Source: Xestospongia muta
Taxonomy: Eukaryota > Porifera > Demospongiae > Haplosclerida > Petrosiidae
NCBI GenBank assembly: GCA_963693285.1
Contig: OY848917.1
Location: 32,189,245-32,253,244, forward strand
Reading direction: 5' to 3'
Length of the DNA stretch: 64,000 nucleotides
Shown one piece after another: positions 1-15,071 of the stretch. The notes under the pieces are model-generated. The model was given only the letters and a program-made list of their open reading frames with translations, searched no databases and was not told the DNA's origin. Position 1 is the first letter of the stretch; each line of letters begins with the position of its first letter. The position numbers and the translations under genes are program-made.

Positions 1-429
1 TTCTTTGGGAATAGTTGTTGTTACTCCTTCTGAGAAAAGGAGAGCATCTACTCTAGCCTTAATTCTAGCTCTTCTAATAGCTTTATTTCAAATACAAAAG
101 CTTTTCTGAGTTACAATGTGCTTATGACATTGCAGAAGTTTATGATATTGCCAACACTCTCACCAATCTAGAGAAGTAAATTAGAATAACTAACAATTAT
201 AAATTATCGATAATATTATTCAGGATATATTAAAATTACTTTAACTGGTACTTCAATTATATACTTAGTGTATATAACTTCATAACTAAAGTTTTCAAAT
301 TTGATAATGTCTTTGTGTTCCCAACACATGACAAATTCAGGAAAAGCATACATTCTCTCAAGAGTTAATAAAGATAAACAGTCCTTGGCTAATTTATTCC
401 AAATTACTTGATGGAAGTTTTTTGTCTTT
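1..429. other. Intronic sequence, nothing recognised before the hAT relic
   Basis: No ankyrin exon or other coding exon is visible. From about 166 onward the sequence recurs at about 8682, marking the left edge of the duplicated segment. Confidence 0.5.
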
Positions 430-1105
430 CTTGTGTCATTTCCGCATGAGCAAGCCGTGGTATTAGTGATTTTGGTGTGTTAGCTAGTTGGCCAATGAAA
501 TCTTTCTACAAAGCCACAAAGATATTGAGAAGACACAGAACTCTGCAATATCATAAAAATTCTATGGCTGATATGGTTTCCTTTCTTGATGTCATGGAGT
601 AACATTCTGCTCATGACCAACCAATTGATCGGACTGCTTTTAATTGTAAAATCTATTTTTGGGGAAGACTTTGAGGCCACAGAGATGATGAAAAGTATCT
701 TCATAACCTAGCTATTAACCCTGGTAACTTTCAATCTTTGCTTGACTTTCATATTGAGTTGAGTGATAAAGTATTGAAGGAGGACTTCCAGAAATGTCCA
801 CGAAATACTACATATCAATCAAAAACAGTCCAGAATGAGATGATCAAGATAATTGATGAATATATTCTTGTTAAAACTTTAGAAAAGGTTCAGAGGCTCG
901 TTTATTTTAGTATTGGGAGATGAAGTTTCTGATATTTCCAATGAGTAGCAGTTAACTTTGGTCTTAAGATTTGTCAATGAGTTTAATCAAGTGAGAGAAG
1001 AGCTCTCGGATTTTGTTCAGTGTAGTTGTGAAACAAATGGAGAAGCTTTATCAAATATATTATCAACACTAACAAGTAATGGATTAGATTGCAGTTAATG
1101 GGGGC
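430..1105 (+). pseudogene. Decayed hAT-type transposase (DUF4371 region), copy 1
   Basis: Conceptual reading with several frameshifts and stops shows motifs I associate with DUF4371 hAT transposases: WPMKSFYKA, GHRDD, YLHNLAINPGNF, TYQSKTVQNEMI, then LRFVNEF and NGEALSNIL. The order is that of the family. It lies in an intron of the ankyrin gene, upstream of the first visible ankyrin exon. An internally deleted relative lies at 8682-9200, so the insertion predates the segmental duplication. There is no evidence of activity. Confidence 0.65.
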
Positions 1106-1106
1106 A

Positions 1107-1690
1107 GGGATATTATTATTATTATTCATGGCTTTAGAGTGCAAACAATAAAAGATAGAATAAATAAAATGAGTTTAAGTGATACAACAGTTGAGATACA
1201 CTGGGAGTCTGTTGTATCAGGTACAAACAGCCGTGGATAATGTCAGTGTAAGCCTATATTACTAGTCGTGGAAAATAGGAGGAGAAGGAGTACTGGGACA
1301 TTTGGAACAGGGACAAAAATAGTGGTAAGAACATGGATTAGAGGAGTCAGAATTGGCTGAGATGTTGGACCAGAAGAAGTTAATAATAGTATTTTTGAGA
1401 GTGTTGACTGATAGGGTGAGGTCCAGAGGAGGGAGAGAGTTCCAAAGACGTGGGAATCTAATAAAGTAGAAGTGACTGCCAGTGTTAGTAGGAGTAGATG
1501 ACTGGACTAATTTTGAATTGGATGAGCTTCTAGTATTACCTTTAGTGATGTGTAGATAATGGAGTATGTTGAAGTTTCTGGATGGATTTTTAATGCTGTT
1601 AACGAAGAATAAACTAGTACTATGTCTGGATGTATTAGAGGAGTAGTTGCCTGAATCCAAAATCAGTTTCATTGAGTGTACTCTCTTGTG
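1107..1690 (-). mobile_element. 5'-truncated CR1/L2-like LINE, minus strand
   Basis: An open minus-strand frame (1672-1262) shows the C-terminal tail typical of CR1/L2-type ORF2 proteins: a FPRLWNSLPP motif followed by a short tail ending near FHD. An (ATT)n tract at about 1111-1126 is the complement of the TAA-type 3' tail of such elements. Only the last few hundred bases of the element remain. It is absent from the second segmental copy, which is internally deleted here. Confidence 0.65.
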
Positions 1691-1983
1691 AAAAAAGGGT
1701 GTGTCTATGAATAATAAACAAATGAATATTAATTAGGCCTAAAAATGTTAGCCGTGGGCTTTGCACACCCTATTTCTACACTCTGGATTCGCTAGTGCCC
1801 ACCATATTGAATGCAACCATTCAATAATTATTGGTTTAATTTGGTAAAATATATTCAAAGACCATTTTGCACACAATCTTATTAAGATTTGGTCCTGACA
1901 AGCAAACTATGAAAAATTTCTAAATACATAAATACATGTACAATGTACATCTGTTTATTCTCTTTATGTCATATGTTTATTAG

Positions 1984-4900
1984 GATGGAAAGACTGCACT
2001 CTATGTGGCTGCTAAGAAGAATCACACTGATATTGCACTTCTTCTGATTGAGAGTGGCTGTTCTGTTGATATTAAGAATAATGTGAGTTAATATAGGGTT
2101 GTAGTACTGATTAACAAAAGCACTTACATAGTAGTTCATATGTTTATGTATCTATGGTCTAGCAAGCTAATGTCTTCTTAGCTGACAATCGGATCTCTCC
2201 ACCTTATCAACAAATTTAAAATACTTGTACATAAATACAGGTTCAGTGTGCATCTGTTTATTCTCTTTATGTCATATGTTTATTAGGATGGAAAGACTGC
2301 ACTCTATGTGGCTGCTAAGAGGAATCATACTGAAATTGCACTTCTTCTGATTGAGAGTGGTTGTTCTGTTGATATTAAGAATAATGTGAGTTAGAGTTGT
2401 AGTACTGATTAACAAAACCATTTACATGTTGTTCATATGTTTATGTATCGATAGTATTAGTTCATATGTTTACATATGACAAGCTAGCATCTTAGCCAAC
2501 AGTCAAATATCTCCACCCCATTAAATAATTTCTAAATACGTGTACATCAATACATCTATACTTTACATGTATATGTTAGTTAATTTGTGTTGTCTGTATC
2601 ACACTTAGTTATGAAATAGTTTAAAAATAAAAAGCTCAGACATTGTTATGAATACTTCCAATGAGCTATGACCACATGGAGCCACTTTGTCTTCATTCAA
2701 ATCATATAAGCAGTGCTGCTATAATAAAGAGATCCTCTGGCCCTTAAATTATTCTTCCTACTCCATTAATATGACTTTGTAGCTTTAAAATTATTGTTAG
2801 ATGTAATATAAATTACACATTATATCCTGTATTAATACAGGATATAATGTGTAATTTATATTACATCTATCAATATTGATAAGTGCAATTGTGATAAGTG
2901 CAATTAGCCTTGAACAGTAGAAATTAAACAAACAGTAGAAATATATCAATTGTTTTTGAAACCTACACATTGTTACAACACATGGAGATGTCATTCTAAA
3001 GATATCATATTGAAATGAACAAAATGGATCATATTATCATAAACATTGTGGTGCTTTAACTTCTTTAAAAGATGATCATTTTACTACTTGTACATATATA
3101 TTAATCTAATATAAGAATGGCTACCGTGTATCAGGAAACTTTCACATCAGGATATTTTTGCGAATTGATGAAATTGTGGTTTTTCACGAATATAAATTTT
3201 GCTAATTTATACACTGTATCCGCCCACTTGCAATTATTACCGTTTGACCACACCTTAAACACGTTTTCTCACACCTGGACTCGACAATAGAAGAGACGTT
3301 CGAAATGAACTCATGTATCAGAGGATACCATGTTTATAAAGAGGTATGGATGTTCAATGTAGAAGAAATCATTTTTACTAACTATTTGATCAACAGGAAA
3401 AAGCAAAAATGGCCGTCACGCGTGGATCATCGAGTAAACCAGTATCATTTAATACTTACACCTCGAGTCCTAAGCCTCCGGCGAAAGCTAAGGTTAATGT
3501 CATCTGTCCTATGTGCTCTGATGAGATCATCAGCCCAGTTGATAAGAAAAAAGGTTAGCAGTCTATTTTATGTAACGATCCATGTAACAAGTGGCTCCAT
3601 CAACAATGCGCTGACTTATCTAAGGAGGCTTTTGAAGCTGCTGGATCCTCTCCCGACCCTTTCTACTGTTTCCATTGCGTTAATGCTGGACAAAAACAGG
3701 AGATAACTGAGCTCAAAGCTCAGCTAGAGAATCTCACTCGTATGATCTCAACCTCAAATCAGATTTTACCGAATTGAAATGCAGCTTCTCCCTTGTTAAT
3801 AAACCCATCCACTCTCAGGACCCAGGTGAGTCATGTCCGGAAAGTAGTTATTTACATCATTCTGATCATTTGGCCTTCCCTAAGAAGTCTATGCCCCTTC
3901 AGAATCACTCAGAAAGAAAGTTTAATCTATTATTCCAGGGTATACCCGAATCTCTACCCAGTACCTCTTTTAGTGAGAGACTTGATAATGACTACAGTGC
4001 TGTTATCTCAGCAATAGGTTCCACCGACGTTACTCATTCTGTTGTACATGATTGTATTCATCTTGGCAAGTATCAAAGATCAAATCAACGACCAAGACCC
4101 TTATCAGTTAAATTTAACAACATTAAAGTAGTTAACTCTGTGATTTCAAGCAGCTATAGAAACAAGTCATCTTCAAGTAACAATATTGTAATCAAACAAT
4201 ATCTTTCTATACAAGAGAGACGAGATAATCCCATCCTGCTAAAAGAATGTTATCAGCTTATATCAGATAAATATATTGACAAACATTTGATAAAAATTAA
4301 GAAGAACAATATATTTATCAATAATAGACGATCCAACAACTTTGTTTTCCTTTCCGTCTCTTGGAGATTTAGCTCCATCTCTTCCTAATGTAACTACAAG
4401 TAGTACATCAGATGATTCTTCCACAGTTAGTCAACTAACATCTCATACGTCTGAGCAAGCATCACCTCCTACTGCCTCCAGTAGCCATGTTTGACTAGAT
4501 TTAACTCTAGAAGCCTTGTTAATAAGATTCTCCTTTCAAATCTTTTGTATACTTTACTCAATTTTTTATTGTGGCAGTAACTGAGACTTGGCTGTACAAC
4601 CATATTTACAATAATGAGATACTACCGTCTGGCTACAGCATCTTTCGTACTGATCGCCTTACTCGTGGAGGCAGTGTGCTTTATGCCACTGCCTCTCACT
4701 TACCAGTATGTCTCCTCCATTCACAAACTGACCCAGATATTATCACTATTAAAATTCACACTCATCCTTCTATCATTATGTGTACTGTCTATGTCCCTCC
4801 ATCTCCTAATGAGTCCTCTCAACTCTCACTTATTAACTATCTACATAATCTCTTCGCTTCCTCTCACACTGTCATCGTTCTCAGTGACTTCAATTGCCCA

Positions 4901-7900
4901 GATATTAACTGGGATCTTTACACTTCTACCTCTGAGTTTTCATGCCAACTGTGTGACTTGGTTTTTGATCTTGAATTTTCTCAGATGATAAATGCTCCTA
5001 CTCACACTAAAGGGAATCTTTTAGATTTAATTTTAACCAATTCTATTGATAATCTTTTCAACTTTAACATAGACCACAACCTTTTTACTTTCTCTGATCA
5101 CTTCACTATCACATTCATCTTGCAGCTACTATCACAAGCCCCAAACCAGTCCATCAACTAACTAAATTCTTAAATTTCTCCAAAGCTGACTATGATAGTA
5201 TATCTGAATTCCTCCTTGACTGGGATTTTAGTGATTGTCTAAATTCCTCTTATTTGGATTAAATCTGGACTCACATTAAATCTGCCATTAATACTGCTAT
5301 TAAAAAGTATGTTCCCTTGTCTTCTGCTGCTTGCCGTTATTCTAATCTGCCTAAATGGTTTAATCAAACTTGCAGCACAATATCAACTGTCATAGGACTC
5401 TCCTATGGAAATACAGGTCTAATCCATCTCCATATCTTTTAGAAAAAGTGTCCACCTCTAGACAGCTTCTATACAATGATGTTGCTGGTGCGAAGTCCTC
5501 CTATATAACTCAGCTTATGAATAATAGCAAATCTAGTTTTTTTTCTCTCAAATTCATTTTATCACAATGCAAGATCAACTACCGCCACGTGTATTCTTAA
5601 ATTCTACTTCAGCTACGTCAGATGAAGAAAAAGCCAACCTCCAATGTCTCACCCAATTTTTCTGACACTGATATCTCCATACATGACACTTTCACAGCTC
5701 TAGCTAATCTCAATCCATTAAAGGCAACAGGAATAGATGATATAGGTCCTAAACTACTCAAAACATGTTCTACTCCTCTGTGAACTCCTTTACAACATCT
5801 CTTCAGCATGTCTCTTAAGAATATTAGTATACCATCAGAATGGAAAATACACAAAATTACTCCCATTTTTAAATCTGGTGAGAAAACCTCTGTATGTAAC
5901 TACAGACCTATTTCACTGCTATCTTCAGTATCAAAAGTTTCTGAGAGATTAATATACAGCAAGGCAATTGCCTTCCTTTACCCTTCCTTTTCATGTTCAC
6001 AATTTGGTTTCTAGCAGGAAGATCTACTCTACAACAACTACTGATCTTCCTATCTGATCTTCATAACAATAGTGACAATAAACTCCAGACAGATGTTGTT
6101 TATCTCAACTTTAAAACAGCTCTCGACACTGTTTCCCATAACAAACTTTTATGCAAATTGTGGTTCATGGGTATCACAGGCAACTTGTTGTTATGGTTTA
6201 AATCGTACTAGTTCGAGGCTACAAACAGTCTCTATCAAAAATTATCTGTCTCTGTACTTGCCTGTAAATTTCAGTGTTTCCCAAGGCAGCATATTAGGAC
6301 CGCTACTCTTTCTTATTTTTATAAATTACTTACCATCATATGTTCAAACATCTAAAATATTACTCTATGCTGATGACACTAAGTGTTATACTACCTCAAA
6401 CTTCTCTCTTACCTCCAAAAAGACTTAGAAAGTCTCCATTTATGGAGTCAGTCTAACATAGCTTTCAATAGTGCTAAGACAACTCACCTCAGATTTAATA
6501 CTGTCAGTTGTCATATTCCTGTAAATCTCCTCCTTAATGATCAAGAGATATCCCAGAGTAATCATCAACATACTGTTCTCCTTTTTGGTGCCCACACCAA
6601 ATTAAAGACATCATTCTTCTTGAAAGGGTTTAACACAAAGCCACCAAGTGGATATTAAATGACTACAAAACTGACTACAAGTCAAGACTGTGCTCTTTGC
6701 AACTACTTTCTCTGATGATGCTATATGAAATTAATGATATTGCTTTCTTTCTCAAATCTGTTAAGACTCTATGTCATGCTTTTGATATTTCACAGTTTGT
6801 AACATTCTCATCCTCCTCTACTCACTCCTATGGTTGTAAGCTGATACATAGATACTCTTGTCAAAACTCATCACATCAATTTTATTTCACGAGAGTACCT
6901 CGTTTGTGGAACAAACTGTCTGGTTTGGTGGATTTGCTAAACTGTTTGTTCACTGTGGCGAAGAAGCAGTTGCACCAATTGATGTAGTCATCATTTATAG
7001 CTCATTTCAATCAAGATGATATTTGTACCTTCCACTTCACTGTCCATGCTACAAATGTATTATGGTGTAAACTCATCTGTCAATTCCTTAGTAACCTATT
7101 TCTCTCTTTATCCTCTACCCTCTTCTTATACTGGGAATCACATCCTCACCATCAGTACTGCTCCATTTAAATTACTCAATTTGTTCTGTATCATTCATAC
7201 TTTGTGTGCTGAAAGTCCATTAATAATAATAATAATATTTGCCACATGATCATCCATAATTGAATTTTCTACTTAACCATTTGCCACACCCATAATTGTA
7301 AGAAATTGGCGAGGGACATTTTACGAGGAAGTTAAATTCATTAAATTCGCAAAAAATTTTGTGACTCGAATGTTTCCTGATATAATGGCATCATTTTCTA
7401 CCTTTATCCAAGTAGGCCATGCATTTTAAAGTTAATAGATGTAATTGTAATAATATTGTCTCATTTATTACGATACATTTAAAATAATATACGTACAGTG
7501 TGCATACGTTTATTCTCTTTATGTCATACACTTATTAGGATGGAAAGACTGCATTCTATGTGGCTGCTGACAATAACTCTACCGATATTGCACTTCTTCT
7601 GATTGAGAGTGGCTGTTCTGTTGACATTAAGGATGAAGTAAGTTAATATAGGTTGTAGTACTGATTAACAAAGCCACTTACATAGTAGTTCATATGTTTA
7701 CATATCTGTACTTAAACAAGGTAGCCTCTCCTCAGCTAATGGCTAAATGTCTTCACTTTATCAACAAACTGATAGGTATAGTAGCGTCTAGAAGCAAAGT
7801 AGGTTTATTGGCTTAATGGAATATGTGGAATATAAAACAGTAGTCTTGACTATAGACAATCACAGTAAATTAAAGTCTTGTATCTTGCCTCGATTATCTT

Positions 7901-10900
7901 AGGACAAGAAATATTAGAATTACACACAAGTCTTGTTTCTTGTCAAGTCTAACAATAGTAACTAGTTTCAGATGTCATGATCATGTGATGATAATAACAT
8001 TCATATGATGAAATTGTATTTAGTCGTTGCCACAATACTGGTGTACATATCATTTACTGTACCAAGAAAATTAATGAAAGATACCATACTACATTTGACT
8101 ATGAGGCACGGTTGTTTGGAACAAGGCTAACTAACCTCAGCCAATCATTTTGACAACAGTAGAAGAGGCTAGCTTATTAAACATCTATCACTTTATATAA
8201 GGAAACATAATTGGTAGTAGACTTATTACAAGTAGTCAAAATCTATATGTAGTTGTCTTCTTTCTATATATCTTTGATTATCGAAATATTGAGAGGAAAA
8301 CATTCGAAAAAATCACATCTTTTAGTCTCTATAGTTTATAGGATACAATTATACAACATATTGTATTTACATGTATACTATATTCTATGTATTATAAATT
8401 TACATCATATACATATATATCTTATGAATATGTAAAACAATATACATTAATCTACTATCGTAGCATCATTATTGCATAATAGTAAATGACTTATTACACT
8501 GTCTTTGTATTTTTAGAATGATGACACTGCTTTACACTGGGCAGCCTACAGTAACAATGTTGACCTTATTAGGGCAATTGTGAACCATACTGTTCAAATT
8601 GATGCTAAAAATAAGGTGAGTATATATTTAAAACTACAACTATGTTATGAACCTTCCCTTAGACAAGTTTGTATTTTTGATATCTAGAGAAGTAAATTAA
8701 TTAGAATAACTAACAAATATAATTATTGATAATATTATTCAGGATATATTAAAATCACTTTAACTGGTACTTCAATTATATACTTAGTACATATAACTTC
8801 ATAACTAAAGTTTTCAAACCTGATAATGTTTTTGTGTTCCCAACACATGATGAATTCAGGAAAAAACATACATTCTCTCAAGAGTTGATAAAAATAAACA
8901 GTCCTTGGCTAATTTATTCCAAATTACTTGATGGAGGTTTTTTGTCTTTCTTGTGTCATTTCCGCTTGAGCAAGCCATAGTAGTAGTGATCTTGATGTGT
9001 TAGTTAGTTGGCCAATGAAGACTTTGAAGGAGGACTTCCAGAAATGTCCATGAAATACTACATATCAATCAAAAACAGTCCAGAATGAGATGATCGAGAT
9101 AACTGATGAATATATTCTTCTTAAAACTTTAGAAAAGGTTCAGAGGGCTTGTTTTTTTCAGTGTTGGGAGATGAAGTTTCTGATATTTCCAATGAGGAGC
9201 AGTTAAAGGAGTAGCTGCTCGAATCCAAAGTCACTTTCAATGAGTTTACTCTTTTGTGAATAAAAGGGTGTGTCTATGAATAATAAACAAATGAATATTA
9301 ATTAGGCCTAAAAATGTTAGCCGTGGGCTTTGCACACACTATTTCTACATTCTGGATTCATTGGTGCCCACCATATTGAATGCAACCATTCAATAATTAT
9401 TGGTTTAATTGGTAAAATATATTCAAAGAACATATTGCACACAATCTTGTTAAGATTTGATCCTAACAAGCAAACAATGACAAATTCTAAATACATAAAT
9501 ACATGTACAGTGTACATCTGTTTATTCTCTTTATATCATACATTTATTAGGATGGAAAGACTGCACTCTATGTGGCTGCTAAGAATAATCATACCGATAT
9601 TGCACTTCTTTTGATTGAAAAAGGCTGTTCTGTTGATATTAAGAATAATGTGAGTTAATATAGTGTTGTAGTACTGATTAACAAAACCACTTACATAGTA
9701 GTTCATATGTTTATGTATTGATAGCTTATAGTCTAGCAAGCTAATGTCTTCTTAGCTGACAGCCAAATCTCTCCACCTTATTAATAAATCTAAATACATG
9801 TACAGTGTAGATCTCTTTATATCATACATTTATTAGAATGGAAAGACTGCACTCTATGTGGCTGCTAAGAAAAACCACACTGATATTGCACTTCTTCTGA
9901 TTGAGAGTGGCTGTTCTGTTGATATTAAGAATAATGTAAGTTAATATATGTTGCACATTTACTAAAAAAGCCACTTATGGTAGCAGTTCATATGTTTATG
10001 TATCTATGGTCTAGCAAGCTAATGTCTTCTTAGCTGACAGTCAGATCTCTCCACCTTATCAACAAATTTAAAATACATGTACATTAATACAGGTTCAGTG
10101 TACATCTGTTTATTCTCTTTATATCATACCTAATGTTAATTTGTGTTGTCTGTATCACACTTAGTTATGAAATAGTTTAAAAATAAAAAGCTCAGACATT
10201 GTTATGAATACTTGCAATGAGCTATGATCACATGGAGCCACTTTGTCTTCATTCTAATCATATAAGTAGTGCTGCTATAATAAAGAGATCCTCTGGCCCT
10301 TACATTATTCTTCCTACTCCATTAATATGACTTTGTAGCTTTAAAATTATTGTTAGATGTAATATAAATTACACATTATATCCTGTATTAATACAGGATA
10401 TAATGTGTAATTTATATTACATCTATCAATATTGATAAATGCAATTGTGATAAGTGCAATTAGCCTTGAACAGTAGAAATTAAACAAACAGTAGAAATAT
10501 ATCAATCATTTTGGAAACCTACACATTGTTACAACACATGGAGATGTCATCCTAATGATATGGTATTGAAATGAACAAAATGGATCATATTATCATAAAC
10601 ATTGTGGTGCTTTAACTTCTTTAAAAGATGATCATTTTACTACTTGTACATATATAATCTAATATAAGAATGGCTACCGTCCATCAGGAAACTTTCACAT
10701 CAGGATATTTTTGCGAATTGGTGAAATTGTGGTTTTTCACGAATATAAATTTTGCGAATTTATACACTGTATCCGCCCACTTGCAATTATTACCGTTTGA
10801 CCACACCCTAAACACGTTTTCTCACACCTGTACTCGACAATAGAAGAGACGTTCGAAATGAACTCATGTATCAGAGGATACCATGTTTATAAGAGGTATG

Positions 10901-13900
10901 GATGTTCAATGGAGAAGAAATCATTTTTACTAACTATTTGATCAACAGGAAAAAGCAAAAATGGACGTCACTCGTGGATCATCGAGTAAACCAGTATCAT
11001 CTAATACTTACACCTCAAGTCCTAAGCCTCTGGCGAAAGCTAAGGTTAATGTCATCTGTCCTATGTGCTCTGATGAGATCAACGACCCAGTCGATAAGAA
11101 AAAAGGTTAGCAGTCTATTTTATGTAACAATCTATGTAACAAGTGGCTCCATCAACAATGCGCTGACTTATCTAAGGAGGCTTTTGAAGCTGCTGGATCC
11201 TCTCCCGACCCTTTCTACTGTTCCCATTGCGTTATTGCTGGACAAAAACAGGTAATAACTGAGCTCAAAGCTCACATGGAGAATCTCACTCGTGTGATCT
11301 TAACCTCAAATCAGATTTTACCGAATTGAAATGCAGCTTCTCCCTTATTAATAAACCCATCCACTCTCAAGACCCAGGTGAGTCATGTTCGGAAAGTAGT
11401 TATTTACATCATTCTGATCATTTGGCCTTCCCTAAGAAGTCAATGCCCCTTCAGAATCACTCATAAAGAAAGTTTAATCTATTATTCCAGGGTATACCCG
11501 AATCTCTACCCAGTACCTCTTTTACTGAGAGACTTGATAATGACTACAGTGCTGTTCTCTCAGCAATAGGTTCCACCAACGTTACTCATTCAGTTGTACA
11601 TGATTGTATTCATCTTAGCAAGTATCAAAGATCAAATCAATGCCCAAGACCCTTATCAGTTCAATTTAACAACATTAAAGTAGTTAACTCTGTGATTTCA
11701 AGCAGCTATACAAACAAGTCATCTTCAAGTAACAATATTGTAATCAAACAATATCTTTCTATACAAGAGAGACAAGATAATGCCATCCTGCTAAAAGAAC
11801 GTTATCGGCTTATATCAGATAAATATATTGACAAACATTTGATAAAGATTAAGAGGAACAAGATATTTATCAATAATAGACGATCCAACAACTTTGTTCC
11901 CTTTCCGTCTCTTGGAGATTTAGCTCCTTCTCTTCCTAATGTAACTACAAATAGTACATCAGATGAATCTCCCACAGTTAGTCAACTAACATCTCATACG
12001 TCTGTACAAGCATCAACTCCTACTGCCTCCAGTAGCCATGTTTGACTAGATGTCCTCTATCTTAACTCTAGAAGCCTTGTTAATAAGATTTCTATTTTCT
12101 AATCTTTGGTATACTCTACTCAATCTTCTATTGTGGCAGTAACTGAGACTTGGCTGTACAATCATATTTACAATAATGAGATACTACCCTCTGGCTACAG
12201 CATTTTTTGTACTGATCTCCCTACTCGTGGAGGCAGTGTGCTTCTTTCCACTGCCTCTCACTTACCAGTATGTCTCCTCCATTCACAAACTGACTCAGAT
12301 ATCATCAATTCTCACTCATCCTTCTATCATTATGTGTACTGTCTATGTCCCTCCATCTCCTAATGAGTCCTCTCAACTCTCACTTATTAACTATCTACAT
12401 AACCTCTTCTCTTCCTCTCACACTGTCATTGTTCTCAGTGACTTCAATTGCCCAGATATTAACTGGGATCTTTACACTTCTACCTCTGAGTTTTCATCCC
12501 AACTGTGTGACTTGGTTTTTGATCTTGAATTATCTCAGATGATAGATGCTCCTACTCACACTAAAGGGAATGTTTTAGATTTAAGTTTACCAATTCTAGT
12601 GATAATCTGTCCAACATTAACATAGACCACAACCTTTTTACTTTCTCTGATCACTTCACTATCACATTCATCTTGCAGTTACTATCAACAAGCCCCAAAC
12701 CAGTCCATCAACTAAATAAATTCTTAAATTTCTCCAAAGCTGACTATGATAGTATGTCTGAATTCCTCCTTGACTGGGATTTCAGTGATTGTCTAAATTC
12801 CTCTGATGTGGATTAAATCTGGACTCACATTAAATCTCCTATTAATACTGCTATTAAAAAGTATATTCCCTTGTCTTCTGCTACTTGCCGTTACTCTAAT
12901 CTGCCTAAATGGTTTAATCAAAACTTGCGGCACAATATCAACTGTCATAGGACTCTCCTATGGAAATACAGGTCTAATCCATCTCCCTATCTTTTATAAA
13001 ATGTGTCCACCTTTAGGAAGCTGCTAGACAATGATATTGCCGGTGCAAAATCCTCCTACATAACTCAACTTGTGAATAATAGCAAATCTAGTTTTTTCTC
13101 TTAAATTCATTCTATTACAATGCAAGATCAACTACCGCCACATGTATTCTTAAATTCTACTTCAGCTACGTCAGATGAAGAAAAAACCAACCTTTTTAAT
13201 GAATACTTTCACTCAGTATACTCACCAGCTTCCTCCTGTAATGTCCCTCCCACTATCACTGTCGCACCCAATCTTTCTGACATTGATATCTCCATACGTG
13301 ACATTTTCACAGCTCTAGCTAGTCTCGATCCATTAAAGGCAACAGGAATAGATGGCATAGGTCCTAGACTACTCAAAACATGTTCTATTCCTCTATGTAC
13401 TCCTTACAACATCTCTTCAGCATGTCTCTTAAGAATGCTAGTATACCGTCAGAATGGAAAATACACAAAATTACTCCCATTTTTAAACCTGGTGAGAAAA
13501 CCTCTGTATGTAACTACAGACCTATTTCACTGCTATCTTCAGTATTGAAAGTTCTTGAGAGATTAATATACAACAAGGTGATTGCTTCCTTTTCATGTTC
13601 ACTGTTTGGTTTTCTAGCAGGAAGATCTACTCTACAACAACTACCAATCTTTCTATCTGATCTTCATAACAATATTGATAATAGACTCCAGCAGATATTG
13701 TTTATCTCGACTTTAGAAAGGCTCTCGACACTGTTCCCCATAACAAGTTTTTATGCAAATTGTGGTTCATGGATATCACAGGCAACTTGTAGTTATGGTC
13801 TAAATCATAATTGAGTCTGAGGCTACAAACAGTCTCTATCAAAAATCATCTGTCTCAGTACTTGCCTGTAAATTTCGGTGTTCCCCAAGGCAGCATATTA

Positions 13901-15000
13901 AGACCGCTACTCTTTCTTATTTTATAAATGACTTACCGTCATATGTTTAAACACCTAAAATATTACTCTTTGCTAATGACACTAAGTGTTATACTACCTC
14001 AAACTTCCTCTCTCACCTCCAAAAAGACCTAGATAATCTCCATCTATGGAGTCAGTCTAACATAGCTTTCAATAGTGCTAAGACAACTCACCTCAGATTT
14101 AGTACTGTCAGTTGTCATATTCCTGTTAATCTCCTCCTTAATGATCAACGATATCCCAGAATAATCATAAACGAGACCTGGGTATAATTATCTCTGGAAA
14201 TCTTTCCTGGTCATCTCACTACTTCAATAATATCAAAAGCTCTAAATATCTTAGGGGCTAATAAGAAGAACCGTTGGTACATCATCATCTATCCAAGTTC
14301 GAAAACTCCTATATATCATCCTCATAAGATCACAAGTGACATACTGTTCTCCTGTTTGGCATCCACACCAAATTAAAAACATCATTCTTCTTGAAGGCGT
14401 TCAGCAAAAAGCCACCAAGTGGATATTAAATAACTACAAACCTGGCCACAAGTCAAGTCTGTGCTCTTTGCAACTACTTCCTCTGATGATGCTATATGAA
14501 ATTAATGATATTGCTTTCTTTCTCAAATCTGTTAAGTCTCCATGTCACGCTTTTGATATTTCACAGTTTGTAACATTTTCATCCTCCTCTACTCACTCCT
14601 ATGGTTGTAAGCTGATATATAGATACTCTTGTCATAACTCATCACGTCATTTTTATTTCATGAGACTACCTCGTTTATAGAACAAACTGTCTGGTTTGGT
14701 GGATTTGCTAAACTGTTCGTTCACTGTGGCGAAGAAGTAGTTGCACCAATTGATGTGGTCATCATTTATAGCTCATTTCAATCAAGATGATATTTGTACC
14801 TTCCACTTTCACTGTCCATGCAACAAATGTATTATGGTGTAAACTTCTCTGTCAATTCCTTAGTAACCTATTTCTCTCTTTATCCTCTTCCCTCTTCTTA
14901 TACTGGGAGTCTGTGTGAATCACATTCTCAACATCAGTACTGCTCCATTAAAATTACTTAATTTGTTCTGTATTATTCATACTTTGTGTACTCAAAAGTC

Positions 15001-15071
<71 letters not shown>

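Larger units (their letters stand above)
3270..7238 (+). mobile_element. CR1/L2-like non-LTR retrotransposon, copy A
   Basis: A nearly full-length element: ORF1 with a PHD-type zinc finger and an RNA-binding-like region, ORF2 with endonuclease and reverse transcriptase, and a short (TAA)n 3' tail at about 7217-7236. Several stops and frameshifts break both ORFs, so it is not autonomous. It is inserted in a phase-0 intron of the ankyrin gene in the same orientation. The 5' boundary is approximate. Copy B at 10830-15072 sits in the same nested host element, so the pair arose by segmental duplication and not by two insertions. Confidence 0.8.
3129..7382 (+). mobile_element. Inverted-repeat element hosting a nested LINE, copy A
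   Basis: The left end TATCAGGAAAC (3129) is the inverse complement of the right end GTTTCCTGATA (7372-7382). Imperfect inverted similarity extends about 50 bp and includes TTTTTGCGAATT. A CR1/L2-like LINE (about 3270-7238) sits inside. The original small element is probably a MITE. The homologous intron near 17950-17985 lacks the whole composite and resembles an unoccupied site. Confidence 0.65.

Noticed and set aside
9317..9739. Overlapping frames around the ankyrin exon at 9551
   Set aside because: Out-of-frame readings across intron and exon; the exon itself is in another frame with clean splice sites.
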